The notes under the pieces are model-generated. The model saw only the letters and a program-made list of their open reading frames with translations, was not told the DNA's origin and searched no databases. This document shows, one piece after another, positions 1-10,283 of a stretch of 64,000 nucleotides of DNA. How positions within the stretch are numbered: the stretch's first letter is position 1; each line of letters begins with the position of its first letter. Position numbers and translations under genes: made by a program. The stretch comes from Sanguibacter keddieii DSM 10542. GTDB lineage: Bacteria; Actinomycetota; Actinomycetes; Actinomycetales; Cellulomonadaceae. The DNA lies in the NCBI RefSeq assembly GCF_000024925.1, contig NC_013521.1, positions 2,108,001 through 2,172,000 of the forward strand, given 5' to 3'.

Positions 1-39
1 CCGGAGCTCTCCACGACCGCGGAGGAGGCCGAGGGCTGA
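1..39 (+). CDS. C-terminal end of a truncated upstream gene
   Basis: The first 12 codons of the window read P-E-L-S-T-T-A-E-E-A-E-G and end at TGA (37-39). The acidic, alanine-rich tail is typical of the end of a high-GC actinobacterial protein, but nothing identifies the family. It would converge on the hrpB stop at 53. Only the open frame supports it. Confidence 0.3.
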   Translation, partial: PELSTTAEEAEG

Positions 40-52
40 CGCTCGGCGCCGC

Positions 53-2572
53 TCAGCGCGCCGCGAAGGGGTCCTCGGGCCAGGCGTGCTTGGGGTAGCG
101 GCGCCGGAGCTCTGCCCTGACCTGCGGGTACCCGGTGGACCAGAAGGACGCGAGGTCGGCGGTGACCGCGGCGGGGCGTCGGGCCGGTGAAAGCAGGTGG
201 AGCAGCAGGGGCACCCTGCCGCCGGCGAGCCGGGGTGCCTCCTTCCACCCGAAGGCCTCCTGCACCTTGAGCGCGGCGACGGGCTGGTCGCCGGAGTAGT
301 CGACCCGGACGCCTGTGCCGGACGGTGCGGTGACGCGCTCGGGCGCGAGCTCGTCGAGCCGTCCGGCCTCGGGCCAGGGCAGGAGCCGTCGCAGCGCCGA
401 GGTGACGTCGAGCCGCCGGAGGTCGTCGGCGCGGCGCACCCGGTCGAGGTCGGGGCCCAGCCACCGGTCGAGGCCGTCGAGCAGCGCCTGGTCGCTCACG
501 TCGGGCCAGGGTTCGCCGAGGGCTCGGTGCAGGAAGTCCAGCCGGGCGCGCAGCGCGACGGCGGACTCGCGCCAGGGCAGCGCGTCGAGGCCGTCGCGGG
601 CCAGCCCGTCGCGGACGGCGGCGACCACCTGGTCGCGGGGCGGGTCGGTGAGCCGGTCGGAGGTCAGCTCGATGGCGCCGAGCGACGTGGTGCGGCGCGC
701 GACGACGCGGCCATCGGTCCAGGTGACCGTGGCGTCGTCGTGCAGTGCGGAGGACGCGGCGTCGAGGGCGAGGTCCTCGTCGAGCGGGGCGGCCGAGCGG
801 ACCGTCGCGTCGCGGCGCCCTGCTCCACGGTCGGCGTCGGCCACCGCGACCCAGTCGTAGCCGGTGAGCGAAGAGCCCGGGGCGAGCGCGGCTCCGGTGC
901 CGGACACCATGAGGTAGGTCGAGCCCTTGGGGCGCCGTCGGGCGACCCGGTCCGGGTGCGCGAGGGCGACGACGAGCCCGACCGTCAGGTCGAGGCTGAG
1001 CCCGGCCCGCCGGCCTCCGGCGCTGCCGCGGGTGGCAAGCCCCCGCGCTGGTCCGCTGCGCCGTGCGAGCGCCTCGAGACGGGTCACCTGGCTCTTCCAC
1101 GTCGGCGCCGGGAGGGTCCCGGCGCGCAGCCCGCGGACGGCCGCGACGAGGTCGCCGCCCGGGGCGCGGACGTCCTCGGAGAGCAACGCGACCACCTCGG
1201 CCGCGGCGCGCGGGCCGACGGCGTCGGCTCCGTCGAGGAGGGCGCGGGCCAGGCGCGGGTCGACCGGGACCCCGGCGATCTGCCGTCCTCGGGCCGTGAC
1301 GGTCCCGTCGGCCTCGACCGCGCCGAGGCTGACGAGCGTCTGGCGGGCCACGGCGCTCGCCGCGGCGGGCGGGGCGTCCATGAGCGCGAGCGCCGTGCCG
1401 TCGGGCGAGCCCCAGCAGGAGAGCTCGAGCGCGAAGGACGTGAGGTCGGCGGTGAGGATCTCCGGGACCGGGTGCGCGACGAGCCGGACGTGGTCGGCCT
1501 CGCTCCAGCAGCGGTACACCGCTCCCGGCCCTTCACGTCCGGCACGCCCCGCACGCTGCTCGGCCGAGGCCCGGCTGCCCCGGACGGTCACCAGCCCGGA
1601 CAGCCCCCGGCGGTGGTCGACCCGCGGCTCGCGGGACAGGCCCGCGTCCACGACCGTGCGGACCCCGGGGACGGTGAGCGACGACTCGGCCACCACGGTC
1701 GAGACCACCACGCGCCGACGAGGCCCCGCGCTCAGGGCGAGGTCCTGCTGCGCGGCGGGGAGCCGGCCGTGCAGCGGCCGCACGTCGGCCTCGACCCCGG
1801 CAAGGCCTCGGGCGACGACGTCGACCTCGCGTGCCCCTGGCACGAACACGAGCACGTCCCCCGGCCGCTCGTCGAGGGCGCGCCGGGTGGTGGCGACCAC
1901 GTGGTCGAGGAACGCGGGCGTGACACCCCGCTCGTCGAGGGCGGTGACGCGGGCTGGCGGCGGAGCCCAGACCTGCGTCACGGGGTGCAGCGCGCCCGGC
2001 ACCGTGACGACCGGGGCGGCAGGCCCGTCGCCGCCGACGACAGCCGCGGTGCGCTCTGCCTCGACGGTCGCGGACATGGCGACGAGCACGAGGTCGTCGC
2101 GGAGGTTGGCGCGCACGTCGACGAGGAGCGCGAGGGCGAGGTCGGCGTCGAGCTGGCGCTCGTGGCACTCGTCGAGCACCACGGCGGTGACGCCGTCGAG
2201 GCCCGGGTCGCGCTGCAGGCGGCGCAGCAGCACACCGGTGGTGACCACCTCCACCCGGGTGCTCGCGCTGGTGGTCGACTCTCCCCGGACCGAGTAGCCG
2301 ACGGTCTGGCCGAGCGGCTCGCCGAGGAGCTGCGCGAGGCGGCGGGCTGCTGCGCGTGCGGCGACCCGCCGGGGCTGCGTGACGACCACGCGGCCTGCGC
2401 CGAGCAGGTCCGCGAGCGCCGGTGGCACGAGCGTGGTCTTGCCGGTCCCGGGTGGTGCCTGGACCACGACGACCCCGCGGTCGCGGACGGCGTCGGCGAG
2501 CGCCGGGAGGGCGCTGCGGACGGGGAGGTCGGGTGGGTCGGCGAGGAGTCGGGCGATCGGGTCGGCGGGCAC
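53..2572 (-). CDS. hrpB: ATP-dependent RNA helicase HrpB
   Basis: This is an 839-residue DEAH-type superfamily 2 helicase of the HrpB family, predicted to unwind RNA in the cytoplasm; its physiological role in actinobacteria is poorly defined. Visible motifs are Walker A APPGTGKTTLV near the N terminus, the DEAH-box variant DECHER, motif VI QRAGRAGR, and the family-typical C-terminal ending RYPKHAWPEDP. The length matches HrpB (about 800-840 residues). The open frame continues upstream to 3673 but there is antisense to the neighbouring gene. I chose the GTG at 2572 (V-P-A-D-P-I-A-R-L-L) because family similarity begins there. The gene is divergent from the nitroreductase-like gene at 2693. 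Confidence 0.9.
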   Translation of the reverse strand: MPADPIARLLADPPDLPVRSALPALADAVRDRGVVVVQAPPGTGKTTLVPPALADLLGAGRVVVTQPRRVAARAAARRLAQLLGEPLGQTVGYSVRGESTTSASTRVEVVTTGVLLRRLQRDPGLDGVTAVVLDECHERQLDADLALALLVDVRANLRDDLVLVAMSATVEAERTAAVVGGDGPAAPVVTVPGALHPVTQVWAPPPARVTALDERGVTPAFLDHVVATTRRALDERPGDVLVFVPGAREVDVVARGLAGVEADVRPLHGRLPAAQQDLALSAGPRRRVVVSTVVAESSLTVPGVRTVVDAGLSREPRVDHRRGLSGLVTVRGSRASAEQRAGRAGREGPGAVYRCWSEADHVRLVAHPVPEILTADLTSFALELSCWGSPDGTALALMDAPPAAASAVARQTLVSLGAVEADGTVTARGRQIAGVPVDPRLARALLDGADAVGPRAAAEVVALLSEDVRAPGGDLVAAVRGLRAGTLPAPTWKSQVTRLEALARRSGPARGLATRGSAGGRRAGLSLDLTVGLVVALAHPDRVARRRPKGSTYLMVSGTGAALAPGSSLTGYDWVAVADADRGAGRRDATVRSAAPLDEDLALDAASSALHDDATVTWTDGRVVARRTTSLGAIELTSDRLTDPPRDQVVAAVRDGLARDGLDALPWRESAVALRARLDFLHRALGEPWPDVSDQALLDGLDRWLGPDLDRVRRADDLRRLDVTSALRRLLPWPEAGRLDELAPERVTAPSGTGVRVDYSGDQPVAALKVQEAFGWKEAPRLAGGRVPLLLHLLSPARRPAAVTADLASFWSTGYPQVRAELRRRYPKHAWPEDPFAAR

Positions 2573-2692
2573 AGGAGCATTGTCTCCCGCTGGGGTCGGT
2601 GCGGGGGCGTCGTAGGACCTTCGGCACTGTCGCGGGTGGGGCGGGTGGTGCCAGGCTCGGGAGTCAGGGGGATCGACCAGAGGAGAGCGACG

Positions 2693-3703
2693 ATGCTCAC
2701 GACCGAGGTGCTCGAGCGGGTGGTGCGGGCTGCGACGCGCGCGCCGAGCGTGCACAACACGCAGCCGTGGACGGTGGAGGTGGGGCTGTCGCGGGGCCGC
2801 GGAATGGTGGACGTCAGGGTGGACCCGGCGCGGTCGCTGCGGCACGGCGACCCGCTGTCCCGCGAGGCGACGATCAGCTGCGGTGCGCTGGTGGACCATC
2901 TGGTCGTGGCGGCACGGCGCGAGGGTCTCGACGCCGAGGTGACGGTGACCGCCGGTGACGGGGACCTGCGGCTGGCGCGGGTGTCGCTGTCTCCTGGCGA
3001 CCTTCCGTCGGTCGCCGAGCTGGAGCTGTCGGTCGCGACGGTGCACCGGCGGACGACCCGGATCGCGCTGGACGATCTCGTGGTCGACGACGCTCTGGTG
3101 GCACGGCTGGTCCGGATGGTCGCGGACGCGCAGGCGCACCTGGTCGTGCTGCCACCGGGGAGCGCTGCTCGCGGGGTGGTGCTGCGTCAGGTGGCTCGAG
3201 CGGAGGCGCTGGCCACCGAGGACCTGGTCGGCCGTGCCGAGGAGGAGGCGTGGACGGGGCGAGCTGCTGCTGCCGACGGTGCTGGTGACGGTGTGCCGGT
3301 CGAGGAACCGTGGGCGGGCCACCCCGGTGCTGCTCCGGGTCCCGGGTCGCGCCGCCTCAGCGACCGAGCGGGACCCGGAGACGCCACCGAGCACGGGGCC
3401 GTGCTGGCCCTCCTGACCACTCCCGGGGACTCCCCCGACGACTGGCTGAGGGCCGGGCGGGCGCTGAGCAGGCTGCTGCTGGAGGCGACGGTCGCCGGAC
3501 TCACCGCGTCCTTCGCGACCACGGTCCTGGAGAACCCGACGACGCGCCACGAGGTCGTCCGCTCGCTCGGCCTCGTCGGCGCCCCGCAGGTGCTCCTGCA
3601 GCTCGGCTACGGCGAGCCCGGGGTGCGGACGCCTCGTCGTGCGCTGGGGACCGCCGCGGTGCGGGGCGACCACCTCGAGACCGGCGGGGCGTCGACCGCG
3701 TAG
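2693..3703 (+). CDS. Acg-type nitroreductase-like FMN-binding protein
   Basis: This 336-residue protein opens with TRAPSVHNTQPW, the hallmark of the Acg/Rv2032-Rv3131 group of nitroreductase-fold proteins. In mycobacteria, relatives belong to the dormancy (DosR) regulon and are thought to sequester or bind flavin rather than act as classical nitroreductases. The fold appears duplicated, with the usual C-terminal half (GLTASFATTVLENP, then a conserved LGYG segment). The ATG follows a clear AGGAGAG ribosome site 6-8 nt upstream. It is divergent from hrpB and about 90 bp before an ABC-F gene on the same strand. No DosR box was recognised upstream, so hypoxic control is unproven. Confidence 0.8.
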   Translation: MLTTEVLERVVRAATRAPSVHNTQPWTVEVGLSRGRGMVDVRVDPARSLRHGDPLSREATISCGALVDHLVVAARREGLDAEVTVTAGDGDLRLARVSLSPGDLPSVAELELSVATVHRRTTRIALDDLVVDDALVARLVRMVADAQAHLVVLPPGSAARGVVLRQVARAEALATEDLVGRAEEEAWTGRAAAADGAGDGVPVEEPWAGHPGAAPGPGSRRLSDRAGPGDATEHGAVLALLTTPGDSPDDWLRAGRALSRLLLEATVAGLTASFATTVLENPTTRHEVVRSLGLVGAPQVLLQLGYGEPGVRTPRRALGTAAVRGDHLETGGASTA

Positions 3704-3794
3704 CTCCCGGCGGGCTCTCGTCGGAGGATGCCTGCGTGCACGGCTCCCCGTGCCGCGGAGCTGGCGTCGCTCGCGCGATGAGAAGATTCACCCC

Positions 3795-5462
<1,668 letters not shown>

Positions 5463-5489
5463 TTCTCACCCGGTCGCCGCGTGACTTTT

Positions 5490-5505
5490 TGTGGCGCAGA
5501 TCACA
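5490..5505. promoter_or_regulatory. Crp/GlxR-type operator candidate
   Basis: The sequence TGTGG-CGCAGA-TCACA matches the Crp/GlxR consensus TGTGA-N6-TCACA at 9 of 10 arm positions. It lies 23 bp upstream of the start codon of the secreted glycosidase-like gene, across the expected -35 region. Catabolite-type control would suit a carbohydrate-active enzyme. This is pattern matching only. Confidence 0.5.
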
Positions 5506-5514
5506 CCCGGTGGC

Positions 5515-5528
5515 TACTGTGACCCGTA
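5515..5528 (+). promoter_or_regulatory. -10 element of a leaderless promoter
   Basis: TACTGT (5515-5520) is followed by exactly 7 nt and then ATG at 5528, so transcription would start at the A of the start codon. No ribosome-binding sequence precedes the ATG, which agrees with a leaderless mRNA. Confidence 0.55.
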
Positions 5529-6847
5529 TGGCGACCCTGACGAGCGTGAGCGCACAGCGGTCGTCGCGCACCCCCTCCTACCGCACCGCGGGCCAGTGGG
5601 TCGCCGCCGTCACCACAGCGGTCCTGGCGACCTCGGCCTCGTCGTGCAGCACGCCGGACGCGTCGGTCTCCGACGCCTACGCGTTCCTCGACCTCGCGAT
5701 GGACACCTGCGGACGCGGTGACCAGCTGCGGCTGCCGCCGAGCTACCTCAGCGGCGTCCCCGCAGCCGACGCCCCCGAGGCGTCCTACGTGTACGACGTC
5801 GCCGTCACCACGATCGCGTACACGGCCCGCGGCACCGACGAGGACCTCGGCCGCGCGCGCACCCTCGCCGCGTCGCTCGTCTCCCTGCAGGGCTCCGACC
5901 CCGACGGCGACGGCCGCCTGCGCAACGCCTACCCGTGCACCGCACCGGCCGACAGCTCGCAGGCGCTCACCGACGCCAGCAGCACCGGGAACATGGCGTG
6001 GGCCGGCCTCGCGCAGCTGCAGGTCTACGCAGCCGCCGACGACAGCACGGCCGACGCCGCGACGCCCGATACCGCTGTGCTCGACGCCGCCGTCCGGCTG
6101 GGCACCTGGATCCACGACGTCACCGCAGACGACCGCGGCACCGGCGGGTACACCGGCGGCCTCGCCGCCGACGGCACACCGATCCTGTGGAAGTCGACCG
6201 AGCACAACATCGACGTCGCCGCGTTCTTCCTCATGCTCGCCTCCGCGACCGGAGACCCGGTGTGGTCCGAGCGCGCGCAGTCGGCGCTGGCGGTCGTCAC
6301 CTCCCTCCAGGACCCTGCGACCGGGCACTACTGGGTGGGGACCGGCACCGACGGCGAGACCACCAACACCGACGACTACGTCCCCGAGGACGTGCAGTCC
6401 TGGGCGTCGCTCGTCCTGCCCGGCGACGCCACCTCCCGCGCCCTCGACTGGGCCAGCGAGAACCTCCTCGTCGGCGGCGACGACGCCCGGGGCGCGAAGG
6501 TCGGCGACGGCGCCGACCCGACCGAGACCGTCTGGTACGAGGGCACCGCCCACCTCGCCTGCGCCCTGCGGGTCCGGGGCCTCGAGCGCGACGCAGCGCT
6601 CGCCGACGAGCTCCTCGACACCCTCCGCGACGCGCAGCGCGCACCGCAGACGTCCTCGTCCGCCCCGTCCCTCACCGACGGCCAGTCCTCCTCGGGCGTC
6701 GCACCGCGGGGAGTCCCCGCCGCGTCCCAGGACGGCACGGCCGGCGGCGACAGCACCATCTACGACGCCCTGCACACGGGCACGACCGCATGGTTCGTGC
6801 TCGCGGCACAGGGCTCCGACCCCTTCAGCGACGACGGCCGCACCTAG
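5528..6847 (+). CDS. predicted exported six-hairpin (alpha/alpha toroid) glycosidase-like protein
   Basis: A 439-residue protein with a positively charged N terminus and a hydrophobic stretch (residues about 22-38) ending at C40 (SASSC), so it is probably exported; the lipobox is atypical because alanine, not leucine, is at -3. The body carries repeated helical-hairpin segments with aromatic and Asp/Glu-rich turns, notably WKSTEHNIDVAAFF near residue 220 and ETVWYEGTAHLACAL near 335, as seen in six-hairpin glycosidase-like proteins. The substrate is unknown. It lies upstream of, and in the same direction as, the PIG-L/ATP-grasp/GT2 genes, with 274 bp between, and may trim their polysaccharide. 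The fold call is tentative. Confidence 0.55.
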   Translation: MATLTSVSAQRSSRTPSYRTAGQWVAAVTTAVLATSASSCSTPDASVSDAYAFLDLAMDTCGRGDQLRLPPSYLSGVPAADAPEASYVYDVAVTTIAYTARGTDEDLGRARTLAASLVSLQGSDPDGDGRLRNAYPCTAPADSSQALTDASSTGNMAWAGLAQLQVYAAADDSTADAATPDTAVLDAAVRLGTWIHDVTADDRGTGGYTGGLAADGTPILWKSTEHNIDVAAFFLMLASATGDPVWSERAQSALAVVTSLQDPATGHYWVGTGTDGETTNTDDYVPEDVQSWASLVLPGDATSRALDWASENLLVGGDDARGAKVGDGADPTETVWYEGTAHLACALRVRGLERDAALADELLDTLRDAQRAPQTSSSAPSLTDGQSSSGVAPRGVPAASQDGTAGGDSTIYDALHTGTTAWFVLAAQGSDPFSDDGRT

Positions 6848-6940
6848 GCCCCAGCCGCACGAGCCCACGCCCTCGTCCCCCACGGCGTGAACCTCCCTCC
6901 CCGGAGCACAGGCGCGACCCTCCCCGGCCACGCAGCGAAC

Positions 6941-6976
6941 GCCCTGTCTCACCCACCAGCCCTGTCTCACCCACCA
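6941..6976. repeat. 18-bp perfect tandem duplication
   Basis: The 18-bp unit GCCCTGTCTCACCCACCA occurs twice back to back in the gap between the glycosidase-like gene and the PIG-L gene. No coding or structural role is apparent; it may be replication slippage. Confidence 0.7.
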
Positions 6977-6993
6977 GCTGACGAACACACGCG

Positions 6994-7009
6994 GGTCACC
7001 TCGGTGACC
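6994..7009. promoter_or_regulatory. perfect inverted repeat upstream of the PIG-L/ATP-grasp/GT2 unit
   Basis: GGTCACC-TC-GGTGACC is a perfect 7-bp inverted repeat with a 2-bp centre, 112 bp before the PIG-L start. It could be an operator for the downstream operon. With so short a loop it is less likely to be a terminator for the upstream gene. Confidence 0.4.
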
Positions 7010-7121
7010 TCTCTGGCCGGACCACGTGCCCCCTCCCCCGTCGTGCCGTGGCCGTCCACCCCACCTCTTCAGCCTTGTCGCGCCCTCAGACGCGCGCGGC
7101 AACCCCGAAAGGACACCGACG

Positions 7122-8048
7122 ATGGTGCTCTTCGCCCATACCCTCCTCTGCTTCGCCCTGCTCGGCGCGGCCTCCGGAGCGCTGCTCAGCGCACGGTGGC
7201 TCCGACGGCACACCACCCACCCCGACGTCGTCCGCCGGACGGCCTTCGTGTCTGCCCTGCTGCTCGTGCCCGCCGCGACCATCTGCACCGTCTGGCACCA
7301 CTCGACGCTCACCGGCCCGGCATCGGTGGCCATCCAGGTGCTCGGCTGGGCCAGCATCATCCTGCTCCTCGTGGTCGTGCGCGGCACGATGATCGCCCCG
7401 CCCGACGACGAGGAAGCGCCTCGACCCCGGCGCGTGCTCGCCGTCGGAGCGCACCCCGACGACCTGGAGCTGGGCTGCGGGGCGACCCTCGCCCGGTGGA
7501 TCGACGCCGGCTACGAGGTCCACGGGCTCGTCATGTCCAACGGCGAGCGCGGCGGCACCGGCGTCCGGCCTGCCGAGGCACGCTCGGCCGGGAACTTCCT
7601 CGGCGCGCAGTCCGTGACCGTCCTCAACTTCCCCGACACCCGGCTCGCCGACTCGAGCAGCGACATGGTCGTCGCCATCGAGGAGCACGTGTCGAGGCTC
7701 CAGCCCGACATCATCCTCACCCACTCGTCGAACGACTCTCACCAGGACCACAAGGCCGTGCACCTGGCGACGCTGCGCGCAGCACGGTTCCACACCACGC
7801 TGCTGTGCTACGAGAGCCCGTCGGCGACCACCCGGTTCCGCCCGACGGTCTTCGTGGACGTCGGCGGGTACGTGGACGTCAAGGTCCTGGCCATCGCCAC
7901 GCACCGCGACCAGAGCGACAAGCCGTACATGACCGGTGAGCGGATCCGCGCGACCGCGTCCTACCGGGGCGGGCAGGCCAAGGTCCGTCACGCCGAGGGC
8001 TACGAGCCCGTCCGGGTGCTCGCCTCGATGACGACGGTGCTCCCGTGA
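7122..8048 (+). CDS. membrane-anchored PIG-L family deacetylase
   Basis: This 308-residue protein has two to three N-terminal membrane helices (residues about 5-22, 40-60 and 68-88) followed by a LmbE/PIG-L zinc-dependent N-acetylglucosamine deacetylase domain. The catalytic signatures are visible: VGAHPDDLELGCG (metal-binding H and D pair) and HSSNDSHQDHKAVH. Family members remove acetyl groups from GlcNAc-containing small molecules or glycans. The membrane anchor argues against MshB (mycothiol), which is soluble. GAAAGGA precedes the ATG by 8-15 nt. The stop overlaps the GTG start of the ATP-grasp gene by 4 nt, so co-translation with the ligase and glycosyltransferase is likely. Confidence 0.85.
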   Translation: MVLFAHTLLCFALLGAASGALLSARWLRRHTTHPDVVRRTAFVSALLLVPAATICTVWHHSTLTGPASVAIQVLGWASIILLLVVVRGTMIAPPDDEEAPRPRRVLAVGAHPDDLELGCGATLARWIDAGYEVHGLVMSNGERGGTGVRPAEARSAGNFLGAQSVTVLNFPDTRLADSSSDMVVAIEEHVSRLQPDIILTHSSNDSHQDHKAVHLATLRAARFHTTLLCYESPSATTRFRPTVFVDVGGYVDVKVLAIATHRDQSDKPYMTGERIRATASYRGGQAKVRHAEGYEPVRVLASMTTVLP

Positions 8049-8920
8049 GGCGCGTCGTCGTCACCGGGGCCCGCGGGCCGGCGGGCGCGAGCGTCGCCCG
8101 CCAGCTCGTCGAGCGCGGGCACCAGGTCCTCGGGGTGGACATGCACCCCGAGGGCGAGGGCCCCTTCACGGTGCTCCGCGTCCCGCCGGTGCTCGACCCC
8201 ACGTACCCGGACGCACTCTTCGCGGCTGCCCGCTGCTGGTCGGCCGACCTCATCATCCCGACGGTCTCCGAGGAGCTCACCCTCCCGGCGCTGCACCACA
8301 CCTCGCCCGAGTGGTCGGTGGTCGTGGGACCCGCGAGCGCCGTGTCGATCGCGAGCGACAAGTGGTCCACATACCGGGTGCTGGCCGACGCGGGCGTGCC
8401 CGTCCCGGCCAGCACGCTCGGGACGTCGTGGACGACGGCGGCGCACGGTGCGCTCGCCGGGTACGACGGTCCGCTGGTGTCCAAGCCGCGCCACGGGCGC
8501 GGTGGGCGCGGGGTGGTGGTCCACCCGCACGTGGGCCGGCTGGGGCTGACGTCGGACAGCATCGTGCAGGAGTTCGCGCCGGGCACGGAGTACGCCGTCG
8601 ACCTGCTGGTGTCGTCCCGGTGGGGCACGGTCGACGTGGTCGCCGTGCTCGAGAAGACGGCTCTGGCGCAGGGGGACGTCGGCAACGGCACGCACGTGCG
8701 CCGGCTGGCCGCGGGCCAGCCGGCCGACGTGGTGGCCGCGGCGTCGGACGCGGTGCTGGCCATCGGTCTGACCGGCCCTGCGGACGTCGACGTGCGCCGG
8801 CTGCGGGACGGGACGGCGGTGGTGCTGGAGATCAACGCCCGCCTGGGTGCGCACAGCGCGTACGTGCCCGAGATCTGCGGCGGGATCCTGGACCACTACC
8901 GAGTGATGGCGACCCGGTGA
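8045..8920 (+). CDS. ATP-grasp carboxylate-amine ligase-like protein
   Basis: A 291-residue protein with an N-terminal Rossmann-like pre-ATP-grasp segment (VVVTGARGPAGASVARQL) and an ATP-grasp body: SDKWSTYRVLADAGVPVPAS, a basic KPRHGRGGRGV loop that should hold nucleotide phosphates, and the metal-binding VLEINARLGAHS near the C terminus. Such enzymes join a carboxylate to an amine through an acyl phosphate. It starts at GTG 8045, overlapping the PIG-L stop by 4 nt, and its own stop overlaps the GT2 start by 4 nt. Sitting between a deacetylase that would expose amines and a polysaccharide synthase, it may acylate glucosamine residues; this is inference. Confidence 0.75.
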   Translation: MRRVVVTGARGPAGASVARQLVERGHQVLGVDMHPEGEGPFTVLRVPPVLDPTYPDALFAAARCWSADLIIPTVSEELTLPALHHTSPEWSVVVGPASAVSIASDKWSTYRVLADAGVPVPASTLGTSWTTAAHGALAGYDGPLVSKPRHGRGGRGVVVHPHVGRLGLTSDSIVQEFAPGTEYAVDLLVSSRWGTVDVVAVLEKTALAQGDVGNGTHVRRLAAGQPADVVAAASDAVLAIGLTGPADVDVRRLRDGTAVVLEINARLGAHSAYVPEICGGILDHYRVMATR

Positions 8921-10152
8921 GCGGGTGGGCCCTGGCCCTGCAGCTGCTCGTGCTGCCGGCCGTGCTGCTGTCCCTCGTCGAGGCGGCGTACCTGCCGCTC
9001 GCTCTCGTGGCGCACGCGCGGCGCCCGGCGGACCCGTTGCGGGTCCCGTCGAACCCCTTCGTGTCGGTGGTGGTGCCGGCCTTCGACGAGGGGCGGGTGC
9101 TGCGCCGGTGCGTCGACTCGATCCTGGCCGACCGCTACCTCAACAAGGAGGTGGTGCTGGTCGACGACGGCTCGCGCGACGACACGTGGGAGGTGATGAA
9201 GAGCTACCGCGGTCGCCCGGGCGTCGTGGTGGCCCACCAGACGAACGCGGGGAAGGCGGCGGCGCTCAACCACGGGATCTCCCTGAGCCGCGGCAGCATC
9301 CTCATGTTCGTCGACGCCGACGGGGTGTTCTCGGGGTGGACGATCCGCGGGATGCTGCGCGGCTTCGACGACCCGCGGGTGGGGGCCGTGTGCGGCAACG
9401 ACGCCCCGGTGAACCTCGACCGGTTCCAGCCGCGGCTGCTCACCCTGCTCACGCACGTCACGGCGATGGTGCGTCGGGCGCTGGCGCAGGTCAACTGCCT
9501 CACCATCGTCTCGGGGAACTGCGGTGCGGTGCGCCGCGAGGTGCTCGACGAGGTGGGCGGCTTCACCGAGGGGCTGCTCGGCGAGGACCTCGAGCTGACG
9601 TGGCGGGTGCGTCGCGCCGGGTACCGGGTGTCGTTCCAGCCGGAGGCCATCGTCTACGCGGAGGTCCCGGCCGGGGTGGGGCCGCTGTGGCGCCAGCGGG
9701 TGCGCTGGGCGCGGGGGTACCTGCAGACGCTGTGGATGCACCGTGACCTGGTGGGCAGCGTCCGGCACGGGGTGGTGGGGCCGTACCTGGCCGTCAACGC
9801 CCTGACGATGGTCGTGGCGCCGGTGCTCCAGCTCGTGGCGCTGGGGATCATCCTCGGCCTGGCGGTCGACGACTCCCAGACGCTCTACGGCACGCCGGCG
9901 AGCACGCTCGCGTGGGCGCTGCTGCTGTTCCCGGTGCTTTCGGTGGTCGTCTCCGCGGCCCTCAACGGGTCGTGGCGCGACCTGCGGTTCTTCTACGTGC
10001 TGCTCGTGATGCCGGTGTACTCCACGGTGATGAACGCGGTGATGGTCACCGCGATCGTCCAGCAGCTGCGGCGCCGCCCGTCCCGGTGGAACAAGCTGGA
10101 GCGCACCGGGGTGTCGTCACGCCACGGGATCCCGGACGGGGCACGGTTCTGA
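8917..10152 (+). CDS. processive family 2 glycosyltransferase (membrane polysaccharide synthase)
   Basis: A 411-residue membrane GT2 enzyme. An N-terminal helix (residues about 5-33) precedes the catalytic domain with VDDGS (D83, D84), the metal-binding DAD (133-135), the general-base GED (222-224) and QRVRW (260-264), the Q/RxxRW motif of processive synthases such as PgaC, HasA and cellulose synthase. Three or more C-terminal helices follow (about 285-395). It should polymerise a nucleotide sugar at the inner membrane face and extrude the chain. The GTG start overlaps the ATP-grasp stop. With the upstream PIG-L deacetylase, the pair is functionally reminiscent of poly-N-acetylglucosamine systems (IcaA plus IcaB), though the deacetylase family differs. 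Confidence 0.85.
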   Translation: MSGWALALQLLVLPAVLLSLVEAAYLPLALVAHARRPADPLRVPSNPFVSVVVPAFDEGRVLRRCVDSILADRYLNKEVVLVDDGSRDDTWEVMKSYRGRPGVVVAHQTNAGKAAALNHGISLSRGSILMFVDADGVFSGWTIRGMLRGFDDPRVGAVCGNDAPVNLDRFQPRLLTLLTHVTAMVRRALAQVNCLTIVSGNCGAVRREVLDEVGGFTEGLLGEDLELTWRVRRAGYRVSFQPEAIVYAEVPAGVGPLWRQRVRWARGYLQTLWMHRDLVGSVRHGVVGPYLAVNALTMVVAPVLQLVALGIILGLAVDDSQTLYGTPASTLAWALLLFPVLSVVVSAALNGSWRDLRFFYVLLVMPVYSTVMNAVMVTAIVQQLRRRPSRWNKLERTGVSSRHGIPDGARF

Positions 10153-10283
10153 GGAGCGGAGCCTGAGGAGCCGTGCAGCGCCAGCCACCACAGCCGTGGC
10201 GCCGGTCGGTCGACCGTGCCACGGTGGACCCGGGCCACCACAGACCCACGAAGACCCACACCGCTCCGACGAGAGGCACGACC

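Noticed and set aside
2573-3673. Upstream extension of the hrpB reading frame, making a 1206-residue protein
   Set aside because: The extra 367 residues are antisense to the Acg-like gene, Arg/His/Pro-rich and without family similarity; HrpB proteins are about 800-840 residues and similarity begins at the GTG at 2572.
6994-7009. Terminator of the glycosidase-like gene
   Set aside because: The 7-bp arms have only a 2-nt centre and the site is about 150 bp after the stop and close to the next gene; an operator fits better.
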